The notes below the pieces were generated by a model. The model did not search any database. It had not been told where the DNA came from and saw only the letters and a program-made list of their open reading frames with translations. Both the position numbers and the translations under genes were made by a program. From the NCBI GenBank assembly GCA_039105265.1, contig JAPFFF010000004.1, forward strand, positions 5,871,501 through 5,935,500: DNA of 64,000 nucleotides. The letters run 5' to 3'. How positions within the stretch are numbered: position 1 is the stretch's first letter; each line of letters begins with the position of its first letter. Below, one piece after another: positions 21,802-33,015 of the stretch. The stretch comes from Tritrichomonas musculus (taxonomy: Eukaryota; Parabasalia; Tritrichomonadida; Tritrichomonadidae).

Positions 21802-24179
21802 AGTGCGGAATTTTTATCCTTAGGTCAAAAAAATTATCCAAAATTATCCAAAAAAAGTGACAGCTTAAAAAGACTGTTTTTAGCTTGCGTAACTCTATTT
21901 ATATTAAAAGTAAAAAAAATAACTCTATTTTAGAAAAAAAAGTATATTTATTATTATTTTTTAAAAAAATAAAAAAATAAGCCGGTTTTCGATGTTGTAT
22001 TCATAGGGAAATGAATTTGCTTTTGTTTTTAGAAGATATTTTGAAAATAAAATGATTTTTCCTTAAAAAACAAGCTTTTATTAAACCAACTGAAATATAT
22101 AATAAACATTAGGAAAACATAAGATTTTGCTTTTTAAAAAAGCATTTTTTCATATTACCATCAAGAAATTTGACTTTTTTCTTAGTATAATTTCAATATA
22201 TGATCATATTTTTTTGAATTCTATAACTTTTTTTATGTTTTGCAAATTCAATATATAGGTAATATTTGAATGGCTGACGAATAAAATAAATAACTTTTTG
22301 AGATATAAATTATAGTGTTCCTAAAAAATATTGATAAGAAATGAATTAAATAGTAGATATGATTTTATTTCATTCTATTGAATTTTTGATAAGAGCCTCC
22401 ATAGAAAAAAATTTTTTTAATATTCATTTATTCTCACAATTTTTCTGAATATAAATGAATGAAGTGAAACCAATAATTGAGATAAACTATTAGAAAAAAT
22501 AATTATATTTTTATTGAAATTTCAATTAATTAATATAATCTTTCAATTTTGGTCTTTTCAAAACTTACAACTATCCGAGTAAATTTTGTTTTCTTCCCTT
22601 GTTTTCTTGTTTATATAAATGTTGAATTGGATTTGGCATTTTGTAATTAATAAAATATCCCTAATACTAAACTTATATTGATGATAAAGGCCAAAGTAAA
22701 ACGGTTTTGGTGAAAATAAAATCAATTTAATATTTTGCATATCTTAAAATCTTGGTGTATTTGTAAATCTTACCACGAGCATATTGTTTTTATATAATAG
22801 CATACGTCTATATATCATCAAAAGAAACTTTATATTTAAGGTTTGCCATAAATATTATTAAAAAAATCGAATTTAGCATTTAAGCAATGCTTTTTTTTAA
22901 CTTATCATGGCTTGGTTGTAGATAAAAAACGCATAAAACGTCAAATCGAAGATGGAAAACATCGGAAAGCTCGTCGTTTTATATTTCTAAAAAAAAAATT
23001 CAGAGCTTATTTAAAAATAATAATGAGATTTTTAAAATATTATTAAATTTCTTGCGGTAAAACTAAGCTAATTATTTATAAATAATTAAAAATGATAATA
23101 ATAAAGATATTATTATTAAATAGAGTAAATAATATGAGGAAATCATTTTAATTTTAAGAATATTGATTATAAAAGCAAATTATCAAAATACTGCTCTGAA
23201 ATTTTATCAGAAATGTATTTTATTTAATTGAAAAAAAATTGAATGAATAATTGAGCGTTTATCATATCTATTCAATAGTTAATCGTCGTTAACAAAAGTT
23301 ATTTTATTTTTAAAATTTTTAATTTAAAAAGTTAAATTTCTTATCAATATTTTTTCGGCAATTGAAAAAGTTGATTTTTTATTAAAAATTAAAATTAAAA
23401 TCTTACTTGATTGCCTTGCACTTCGAGGCGTTGTTTCAATTTCTTTGGAAAAGAATCAATCAAAGAATTGTTTGTTGCTAAACTTAGATTATTCCATATA
23501 AAGAATAAAATTTTGGTTCAGGAAACATTTGCCATTTAAGCTCCAGGGATTTCAGGAAACATTATTGCTTTAACGCATATGAAATACTTGATTTCATTTG
23601 TTAATATTTGTGGTCGGCAAGGTTGTGTTTTTTCTGGTCTCCCTTCATCAATCTATTTAGCTACTGCTTTGACGCAATTTAACGAAATACTTAATGCATC
23701 AGCTGTTTTGCTTTTATTAAAATTGTGCGATTGCAGAACCACTTGCGATTAAATTATAGCGTTCGTTTGCATTTTTTGGTAAAGAAAACAAATAAATAAA
23801 AGGTCAAAAGATTGACCAACAATTGATTCATAAATTCATGAATAGGTCATTAAATTTGAATGAATTTGAAAGAAATTTTAAAATTCTCTCAAATTATTTT
23901 TAAATAAATTTTCTCAATTTTTTCAATGAAACATGAAAATTTCTCTCAAATTTCTTATCACTATATTTCAAATTAAAGTTATTAATATATTGAATTTTTT
24001 CTTTTTTTTTTTTTTTAATATCTTCTTAAATTAAATATATATTTACATTAAATCTAAATTTTTTTACAAGTGTAATCGAATGTACATTCAAAAAACTTCT
24101 CTATTTCAATGAATACTAAAAAAAAAAATTTTTATCCAAAGTTATCCAAAAAGTGCCAAAAGGATAAAAATTCCGCACT
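21802..24179. mobile_element. Degenerate Tc1/mariner-like element
   Basis: Inverted ends begin AGTGCGGAATTTTTATCCTT, then carry ATTATCCAAAATTATCCAAA on the left and the matching TTGGATAACTTTGGATAA on the right. TA flanks both ends (21800-21801 and 24180-24181). It contains an internally deleted transposase relic on the minus strand and a short basic frame on the plus strand (22897-23046: HGLVVDKKRIKRQIEDGKHR and so on) of unknown origin. It inserted in the 14-bp minisatellite. Confidence 0.85.
23390..23790 (-). pseudogene. Transposase relic (HTH and C-terminus only)
   Basis: The minus strand has a mariner-type HTH segment (TADALSISLNCVKAVAK, a stop, then IDEGRPEKTQPCRPQ). It is followed by the C-terminal piece FIWNNLSLATNNSLIDSFPK. 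The latter aligns with LWENLDISLIHNLIDSVPSR of the intact transposase at 1332-2396. The catalytic DDE core between them is missing, so the element cannot move by itself. Confidence 0.75.
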
Positions 24180-24459
24180 TAAATTAATAATTAAATATTA
24201 ATAATTAAATATTAATAATTAAATATTAATAATTAAATATTAATAATTAAATATTAATAATTAAATATTAATAATTAAATATTAATAATTAAATATTAAT
24301 AATTAAATATTAATAATTAAATATTAATAATTAAATATTAATAATTAAATATTAATAATTAAATATTAATAATTAAATATTAATAATTAAATATTAATAA
24401 TTAAATATTAATAATTAAATATTAATAATTAAATATTAATAATTAAATATTAATAATTA

Positions 24460-26918
24460 CAGGCTGCGCATTTCAAATCGGCCCTTTTACAGTTTCAAAT
24501 CGGCCCTTTTTTTTCTTGTGAAATATTTCAATTGCTATTTGGTCCTAAAAAGTTAACTGATGATATGATCCGTTGGACAGATATCTTAGAATATTTGAAA
24601 GGGTAAAATCTTATTTTTGTTTTGATATATCTTTTTTGAAAATTTAAATTTTATATTTTTTTCGTATTTTTTACCATTGATTAACACCATAATTTATAAA
24701 AAATTATAAAAGAAAAGTTTAAAAAAAATTTGAAATTATGATATTTTTTCAGGTATCAAATAAAATAAAAACAATTTTATTAATATATTTAACGAGGTAT
24801 CTATATAAGTTATTTAGTATTTTATTAACTCAAATTTTGATTTTCTCGAAAAACCGTTATTTGGGCCGATTTGAAACTGCAATAAAGGGCCGATTTGAAA
24901 CTGCAAATTTGGGGCCGATTTGAAACTGCAAGTTAGTAACGATGGGGAAATGGTCAATTTTTCACCATAAAACTTTGTAATTTTATAAAACTATTTTACA
25001 AATAAATGTCAGAACGAAGGAACCCCGAATTACTCAAACAACGATTAGCTGCAATAGAACAAGCAAATTTAGATATAGATTATTATATTTTCAGAGGAAT
25101 TAATAATACCGACAACAAATGCTATGCGATATCTTTACTACAACTACTTTTTCTCTGTCCAGATTTTATTGATTATATTTCATCTCACCCATTAACCAAT
25201 ATAAATGAAAAATTACTCAAAGATATATATGATACATTTTATTCAAATAAGTCAAATAGTATTTCAATTAATAATTTTTTTAAAGAATGGGAAGGATGGG
25301 AAGGATCAAAAGTCTTACCTGATGGTGTTCAAGATATTAAAGAGTTTTTTTTTATATTTCATGAATTCAATATCTGATGATTTATGATCTTTGTTTATTT
25401 TTAAAGCATATGAATCAAATGATAATGTCAATGATTATATTTTTTTACGCATTAATTTATCCAGTTTTATTCATGATATTCGATCATTAATTATTAATGA
25501 AACAACAATTACAAGTCAGATTGAATCGCATCCAAAAAAATTATCTGATTTAAGTACATTCCAAAAGACATTTTTTAATTAAAATTCTAATCCAATAATA
25601 TGCATTTGTCCTTTAGAAAATCAGCTACATCATTAATAAATATCTTTTCATCAATTTATATCTATCTTTTTACATTTTTTTTACTAAACATACTTACAAG
25701 AAAATTATTTCAATTTTCATTGTATTCATTGGTCTTTTTTTGACATTATGAAGAACAAAAAGTTAAGCCTAACTGATTATACATGTAAAGATTATAATTA
25801 TGCTTATTTTTTTCTTTTTTATCAACTCATTTTATTATCAGAATATGTATTTGCATAAATGTAAAATAGTTTTTAAGTAAAATCTGCAAAAAAACTAATT
25901 ATTCAGTACTCATTCTAATATAATTAACCAAAATAATCATCAAAAAAATTATAAAAATATCTGATATAATATCATTTATTACAAATCACTAGTTTTTTTA
26001 TCATATTATTCTTTTATTCTCAGAAAATTCATTTTAGATGTATATAAAGTACAAACAAGGAAGATAATACAGTTTAAAGCCTCAAAATAGGTGCTGAAAT
26101 AATACGTTATTTGGGCCGATTTGAAAGTGCAAATGGGCCGATTTGAAACTGCAATTTTGAGAAATCTCCAAAAAATGTAACCACAAAGGGCCGATTTGAA
26201 ACTACATTTATTAAGTGTCATAATATCGGTGATATGATAGATAATAAATGAATATCTTGAATTTAAAATTATTTATATAAAAGATCATAAATAATATATA
26301 ATTATTATTTAATTAATTATATATATTTAAATATACTCTTCTTGTATTTCAAGGAAATCTAACAAAAAAGGTGAATTAAAAATAACAAGGTCAATAAAAT
26401 CTAAAAAGGTGAAAGCATGATCGTCTCATCATATTTTAAGTATAAGATAATAACTATTGAAAATTGGAATCAATTAAAGAAAAAATAATATCGATCTCAT
26501 ATTACTATATAGATAATAATTTTGTTAAAATACAAAACGAAATATCATTTATGATATTACTTTTCTTGTTACATATATCTGTAATAGGCGAAAAAAGCAG
26601 TTATAGGTGAAAAAGGCAAAAAAAAGGGCCTATTTGAAACTGCATATCATTCAAAAAAAATCAAAATCATTTTAACGTGCATAACTGTCGCTATTTGGTC
26701 GAAAAAACTACTCCTATCGTTTTTTGGGCCGATTTGAAACTGTAAATGGGCCGATTTGAAACAGAAATATCCGTTATTTGGGCCGATTTGAAACTGTATA
26801 TCCGTTAATTTTGATGATCAGTTAACTTTTTAGGACCAAATAGCAATTGAAATGTTTCACAAGAAAAAAAAGGGCCGATTTGAAACTGTAAAAGGGCCGA
26901 TTTGAAATGCGCAGCCTG
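24460..26918. mobile_element. TIR element carrying a ubiquitin-protease fragment
   Basis: Long inverted repeats of about 110 bp begin CAGGCTGCGCATTTCAAATC and include AATTGCTATTTGGTCCTAAA near their inner part. TA flanks both ends (24458-24459, 26919-26920). The motif GGGCCGATTTGAAACTGC recurs more than ten times in both subterminal regions (24850-24930, 26105-26215, 26625-26900). No transposase is visible. The only gene-like content is a degraded USP sequence. It interrupts the 14-bp minisatellite. Confidence 0.9.
25006..25582 (+). pseudogene. Ubiquitin-specific protease (USP) fragment
   Basis: From the ATG (MSERRNPELLKQRL) the frame reaches RGINNTDNKCYAISLLQLLF, the Cys box of USP-family deubiquitinases (consensus GLxNxGNTCYxNSxLQ) with the catalytic Cys present. 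It continues through DGVQDIKEFFFIFHEF, equivalent to the QDAxEFL motif. A TGA at 25375-25377 and a frame change follow; the second frame (25391-25582) continues SLFIFKAYESNDNVNDYIFL to FFN. The His box and the rest of the catalytic domain are absent, so activity is not expected. It lies in the middle of a TIR element between two arrays of GGGCCGATTTGAAACTGC, which suggests capture of a host gene 5' part. Confidence 0.75.
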
Positions 26919-27075
26919 TAAATATTAATAATTAAATATTAATAATTAAATATTAATAATTAAATATTAATAATTAAATATTAATAATTAAATATTAATA
27001 ATTAAATATTAATAATTAAATATTAATAATTAAATATTAATAATTAAATATTAATAATTAAATATTAATAATTAT

Positions 27076-27693
27076 ATTATGATATAATTAAGATTTGAAT
27101 ATTAATTCTTTACGTTATAATTCATTCAATTTCTTAATTTTGCCCTAGGTTTTTAAACTCAGAAAACATAATGTGTAAACTATTCAATATTATAATCTTT
27201 GTTTTTTATTTATCTCAACATTTCAATCATCTATATGATTTTAATTTAATAAATATAATAATTATCAAAGTTGTGAACTAATTATCAATATTTAATTATG
27301 ATTATTTTTCAATTATTCCAAATTATTGGTTAATTTTCTATATTCAAAAACTTTAAAATCAAATGTTATGTATTGTATAAACCATTAGGAATGATAATAA
27401 ATATAATCATATTTGTATTTTCTATTAGAAAACTATATTTTTCAAATATCAAAAAATTATCAAAAATTTCAGGTATTAGTGCTAATTTATGTATACTTAA
27501 ATATACCAAATATCAGGAAGATCTTTTTTCTTTTACTATTTTAATGAACTGGATTATCTGTTAAAAGATATCAAATAAGATAAGTAGAAAACTAAAAAAT
27601 TCATGTTAGACACCCAAAAACATTTATAAATTCGCAATATCAATATTTTTGCCATATTTCATGCCAAAAACAAAAGTTTAAAAAAATATATTA
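27076..27693. other. AT-rich spacer
   Basis: I see no gene, RNA or element here, only A/T sequence between the minisatellite and the next transposon. Confidence 0.5.
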
Positions 27694-28189
27694 CAGGGTT
27701 GGACATACTATATAGGAATTGAAAAAAAATTGAATAGTATCACTCATTCAATCTCATTCAATTTTTTTTCAATAGCGTAAAATTACCTTGAAACTTTTTC
27801 TGTAGAATTGCCTTACTAAATGGGAAACTTTGAATACTGAAAATTATACATTAATTTTTTTAATATCTCAAAAAATTGCATAGTAAAACAAAATTAATTT
27901 GTCAATTATATATGTAATATTTTATAGATTTTTATATATAATTATATTATTTAAATTATTTAAAACGATTAACCTGATATCTTTATTTTGAAAAAATAAA
28001 ATTTTTAAGAAAATTTTAATGAGAATATATTTTAATAAAAGTAATGTTACTTGTCATAATTATTTAACAACTGTGTTGCATGTGAATAATGTTGTTTAAT
28101 AATGATCTACAATTCAAACCTTCCCAAATAGAAAGGCAATTTCTCAGAAAAAGTTTCACTTTTAATCAATTTGGAAAATAGATATTTTA

Positions 28190-28672
28190 ATGTTTAAAAA
28201 TCCTACTCCAAAAGCGAATTTTGATCCAATAACTTTATCAGGCATGAAAATACCAAAGAATCATAATAGTAATATAGATAGATAATTTTCAAGTATAGTT
28301 AAAACACAGTTAAAGATCCTTATTCGTTTTATGTTTTAATTAGATGCAAGAAAAAGAGCAACTACAAGTATTTCTGACTTTATTTTGGAATAGGATCAAT
28401 GGTATACTAATAATGGTGATCTATAAAATCAAAAAGAAGGTTAAAAAGAAATTATTCAATAACTTTTATTTTTTATTGCTCAAAATGTGATGCCATATTT
28501 TCTCTTTGAATAAAATTGCATAAAATGTCCTAAATTCGATGAAAATACTCCTTATTATTTAAAATTAAAATTAGAAGCACTCAATGTTCATTGTGTAACT
28601 TATAACTTTTTAAATAATGAAATTCAACGCAAGCTTCATATTTGCAAGTATATTTTAAAACCTATTTTTTGA
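28190..28672 (+). pseudogene. Protein-like frame with seven in-frame TAA/TAG codons
   Basis: From ATG at 28190 to TGA at 28670-28672 there are 160 codons, with no indel needed to keep a protein-like reading (MFKNPTPKANFDPITLSGMK at the start; EIQRKLHICKYILKPIF at the end). In-frame TAA occurs at 28283, 28337, 28424, 28442, 28460 and 28511, and TAG at 28391. No TGA occurs before the end. Six ordinary Gln codons are also present. Stops that could all once have been CAA/CAG suggest either C-to-T decay or coding with TAA/TAG as Gln. The family is not recognised. The host itself uses the standard code. Confidence 0.45.
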
Positions 28673-30105
28673 AAAAGATAAAGGTATGGAAACTTCTATC
28701 CACTCGACAGATCATTTTTCTTTCAAAATATAATTTTTAAATGACAGTATTAATGATAAATATAATATAAAAAAGACATATTTTTCGAGAGGAATTTAAG
28801 ATAAAAATAAATTATTTTTTTGAAAAAAATTGAATCCTAATCTGGTTATCCTAATTCAAAAAACCATTTTTTATTATTTTTTTAATTATATTATTTTTAA
28901 ATATAATTATATAAGTAATTTATATTTCATGAGGAAGAACTCGAAATTTATCATTTTTTATATTTATATCACAAGTGATATGAATTATTTTAACCTAAAA
29001 GGCGAATATTTTTTTACCTAAAAGGCGAATTTCAAAATTTTGAAAATTATGAGTTTATGCAGGAAATTGTTTTCTAATTTTCTTCATATTGATATCAAAA
29101 ATTCTATTCCAAATTCGTTCAAATCACTTTTTCCATTTTTATTGTTGATTATACATCATGGATAAGCAAACCAAGCAAAGATTATTCATTTTTAATATTT
29201 TTTCCTAAAACTCAAGCAAATTCGCCAAATTTACTAAATAAAAGCGATTTACAAAATAACTATCGTACAAATTCCAGCACATAGTTGGCAGATGAAAAAA
29301 CTATCGATAATTTATTTGTTTATAAGGAAAATAAAACATACTGGAATTAAAAAAAAGAATTATTTTGTAAATCGCTTTTATTTAGTGAGTTTTTTGAATT
29401 TGCTTGAGCTTTAGGAAAAGACATTATAAAATAATTATCTTTGCATGGTTTACTTTTCCACGTTGCGCTGGGATATACCTAAGAATTGTTTTGTAAACTA
29501 CTCTTATTTAGTTATTTTGTTGAGTTTATTTGTGTTTTTGGAAGAAATACTATAAAAAAAATATATTAACCTTTTTGGTCAAAAAATTTTCATCTTTATT
29601 GGTCAATTATAAAATTCATATCATCAATGATATGAACTATACAAAAAATTGATAACATCACATAAGATCTCCAAATCCACTCGAAAAACATGGCCTTTTT
29701 TTATTTTATTTTCTAATAAATAAAAAAATGAAGAACATATAAAATAACTAAAAACTTTTGTCGACTCATTCATCTTTAAATTGATTTTTTCTTAAAAAAA
29801 CATTTTTTTCTCATTATGCATTTTATGAGATGTGAATTAAGCACTTTCATGCTATTTTTAAATATGTTAATAATATGATAAAACAATATTAGACATGTAT
29901 TAAACTTTGATGAGGTTTTTTCCGTTGTTCAAAAATTGCCAATTTTTGGATTTCATTTTTTTCTTGTTTTTCAGTAATAAAATTAAAATTATATTTTTTT
30001 GATTTTATAATTATTCTACAAATATTATATACATGACGATGGACTAATTTTTAATAAAAAATGATCAATATTCGAGCTTTTTTTGCATAAAATAAAATTG
30101 AATTA

Positions 30106-32454
30106 AAGGTATGGAAACTTCTATCCACTCGACAGATCATTTTTCTTTCAAAATATAATTTTTTAATGATGGTATTAATGATAAATATAATATAAAAAAG
30201 ACATATTTTTCGAGAGGAATTTAAGATAAAAATAAATTATTTTTTTGTTAAAAATTGAATTCTAATCTGGTTATCTTAATTCAAAAAACCATTTTTTATT
30301 ATTTTTTTAATTATATTATTTTTAAATATAATTATATAAGTAATTTATATTTCATGAGGAAGAACTCGAAATTTTTCTTTTTTTATATTCATATCACAAA
30401 TGATATGAATTATTTTAACCTAAAAGGCGAATTTTTTTTTACCTAAAAGGCGAATTTCAAAATTTTGAAAATTATTAGTTTATGAAGGAAATTGTTTTCT
30501 AATTTTCTTCATATAGGTCATCCAATAAGTTCGTAACTGGCACTTTTTTCCACATATAGATATGATATAAAATATTTATTTATTTATATATAAGCATTTC
30601 ATCAATATCTATACATTTATTATTTTCGATTTTTGTTTAATTTATTATTCAGTACTTTTAAGTGATTTTTTTCAATTTAAGGCTGAAAAATGATTATTGA
30701 ATTTTTGTGGTATTTACTCAATGCATGAAATATTTTTCATTTATCCGAATATTGATATAGGTAATATGCATACACTATTATTATAATTAATTATAAAATT
30801 GATAAATCATTAACCAATGGTTTTGAAAATATCTAAATAAAAATGTTTCAATAAAAAAATTCAATGATTTTGACCTTTTTTGGCTATTTTTTTTCAAAAA
30901 TTTGAATATATATATACATTTGGAAATATATAACAATTACTTTTCATTGATTTTTTATATACATATATATTAAATCAATGTCTTATTAATTAATATATTT
31001 TTTTTTATGAATCTTTTGAATAGGGCTTCAAACCATAGATTCTTTTGAAAAAGTAAGGCTTAACGTACTTTAACGGATCATAACGTATGCATATTGAGCC
31101 ATATATAATTTTTAGGTTTGGATAAACATAATTTGGCATGTTTCCAAAAATATATCAATTTGACAATTTTTTTTATCATTCATATGATTTGAACTAAATA
31201 TTTTTATAACTCCTTTGATATTCCAAAAAATGAAAATTTAAAAGTAATAAATTTTAAACTCACAACAACTCAGTGAATATTAGTTATAATAGCAAACTAT
31301 TTTAGCAAATTATAGAGTATCGTTCATATATTATAATTATTATATTTATTATTTGAATAATCATTTCTACTTTCTAAAAAGTAGAAGTTACGAACTTATT
31401 GAATGGCCTATATTTATATTAAAAATTCTATTCTCAATTCGTTCAAATCACTTTTTCCACTTTTATTGTTTATTATAAAGCATCGTGGATAAGCAAACCA
31501 AGCAAAGATTATTCATTTTTAATATTTTTTCCTAAAACTCAAGCAAATTCGCCAAATTTACTAAATAAAAGCGATTTACAAAATAACTATCGTACAAATT
31601 CCAGCACATAGTTGACATGATGAAAAAACTATCGATAATTTATTTATTTATAAGAAAAATAAAACATACTGGAATTAATAAAAGAATTATTTTGTAAATC
31701 GCTTTTATTTAGTGAGTTTTTTGAATTTGCTTGAGCTTTAGGAAAAGACATTATAAAATAATTATCTTTGCATGGTTTACTTTTCCACGTTGCGCTGGGA
31801 TATACCTAAGAATTGTTTTGTAAACTACTCTTATTTAGTTATTTTGTTGAGTTTATTTGTGTTTTTGGAAGAAATACTATAAAAAAATATATTAACCTTT
31901 TTGGTCAAAAAAATTTTCATCTTTATTGGTCAATTATAAAATTCATATCATCAATGATATGAACTATACAAAAAATTGATAACATCATATAAGATCTCCA
32001 AATCCACTCGAAAAACATGGCCTTTTTTTTATTTTATTTTCTAATAAATAAAAAAAATTAAGAACATATAAAAAAACTAAAAACTTTTGTCGACTCATTC
32101 ATCTTTAAATTGATTTTTTCTTAAAAAAACATTTTTTTCTCATTATGCATTTTATAAGATTTGAAATAAGCACTTTCATGCTATTTTTAAATATGTTAAT
32201 AATATGATAAAACAATATTAGACATATATTAAACTTTGATGAGGTTTTTTCGGTTGATCAAAAATTACAAATTTTTGAAATTCATTTTTTCTTTGTTTTT
32301 CAGTAATAAAATTTAAATTATATTTTTTTGATTTTATATTTATTCTACAAATATTATATACATGACGATGGATTGATTTTTAATAAAAAATGATCAATAT
32401 TCAAGCTTTTTCTGCATAAAATAAAATTGAATTGAAAAAGAGTTTCCATACCTT
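30106..32454. mobile_element. Nested MITE copy 2 inserted into copy 1
   Basis: This is a near-identical copy of 28681-30103 with complete ends (AAGGTATGGAAACT ... AGTTTCCATACCTT) and TA flanks (30104-30105, 32455-32456). It sits about 30 bp before the right end of copy 1 and is itself interrupted by a third element at 30514-31410. Confidence 0.8.
30514..31410. mobile_element. TA-target MITE, about 0.9 kb, inside copy 2
   Basis: Inverted repeats TAGGTCATCCAATAAGTTCG (left) and, inward from the right, TAGGCCATTCAATAAGTTCG are flanked by TA. Comparison with the uninterrupted copy 1 near 29090 (CTTCATATTGATATC) shows the empty site directly and confirms the insertion and the TA duplication. No coding frame is present. 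Confidence 0.9.
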
Positions 32455-33015
32455 TATTGAATTGAAAAAGAGTTTCCATACCTTTAAAAAGATACAAAAT
32501 ATTTGAATATTTAATCTCACATAAAATTCAATATCAACGTCATTTCAACAAAACCTTCTCTTAAATATAAATTAAAACTATAAGAATAAAGTTTCTTGAA
32601 ATATAATATATATTGAGTTATTAATAAATTTTAAAATCATACAAAATTTCCTCAGAAAGTTTCCCATTTAGAAAGGCAAAACCATTCAATTTTAGAGTGT
32701 CAAAATTCCCATTTAGTAAGGCAAAAAAATAAATCTAAAAAACAAAAATAAAATGTAAATATCTCAAAATTTTTTCTATAAACTTAATTATTTTTTTTAA
32801 AAAATAAATAAATAACATTATAAATAATACATTTTTTTAAAATCGAAAAATCATATTTTTCTATTCAAAATTTCCCAAATAGTAAGGCAATTAATTCAAT
32901 TTTTGGCGGGAAAAAACAAAAACGCCGATAACCAGTTTGAATGGGTATTCAAAAAAAGTTTTTAAAAAGTGGATTGAGAAGATTGAGAGGCTTTCCGATT
33001 TTGTATGTCCCTGTA

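Larger units (their letters stand above)
21768..27075. repeat. 14-bp AT minisatellite split by two transposons
   Basis: The unit ATTAATAATTAAAT occurs in three blocks: about 21768-21801 (two copies), 24182-24458 (about 20 copies) and 26920-27075 (about 11 copies). Two TA-target elements occupy the gaps, so this was one continuous array before insertion. Confidence 0.95.
28681..32484. mobile_element. Nested MITE copy 1, interrupted by copy 2
   Basis: Ends are AAGGTATGGAAACT and its complement AGTTTCCATACCTT with TA flanks (28679-28680, 32485-32486). Copy 1 consists of 28681-30103 plus 32457-32484; copy 2 is inserted between them. It contains an internal long inverted repeat (29208 onward, CTAAATAAAAGCGATTTACA, with the complement near 29365-29390). 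Confidence 0.75.
27694..33013. mobile_element. Composite TIR element containing nested insertions
   Basis: The left end CAGGGTTGGACATAC and right end (inward) CAGGGACATAC are imperfect inverted repeats flanked by TA (27692-27693, 33014-33015). The motif TTCCCATTTAGTAAGGCAA recurs, degenerate and in both orientations, near both ends (about 27815, 28125, 32660, 32710, 32880), which ties the two ends together. Inside are one gene-like frame (28190-28672) and a nest of other elements (28681-32484). The superfamily is uncertain; the TA target suggests Tc1/mariner/pogo. Confidence 0.65.

Noticed and set aside
28830-30446. Two similar short open stretches (MNPNLVILIQKTIF and MNSNLVILIQKTIF)
   Set aside because: They are the same noncoding MITE sequence in copies 1 and 2 and differ by decay, not selection.
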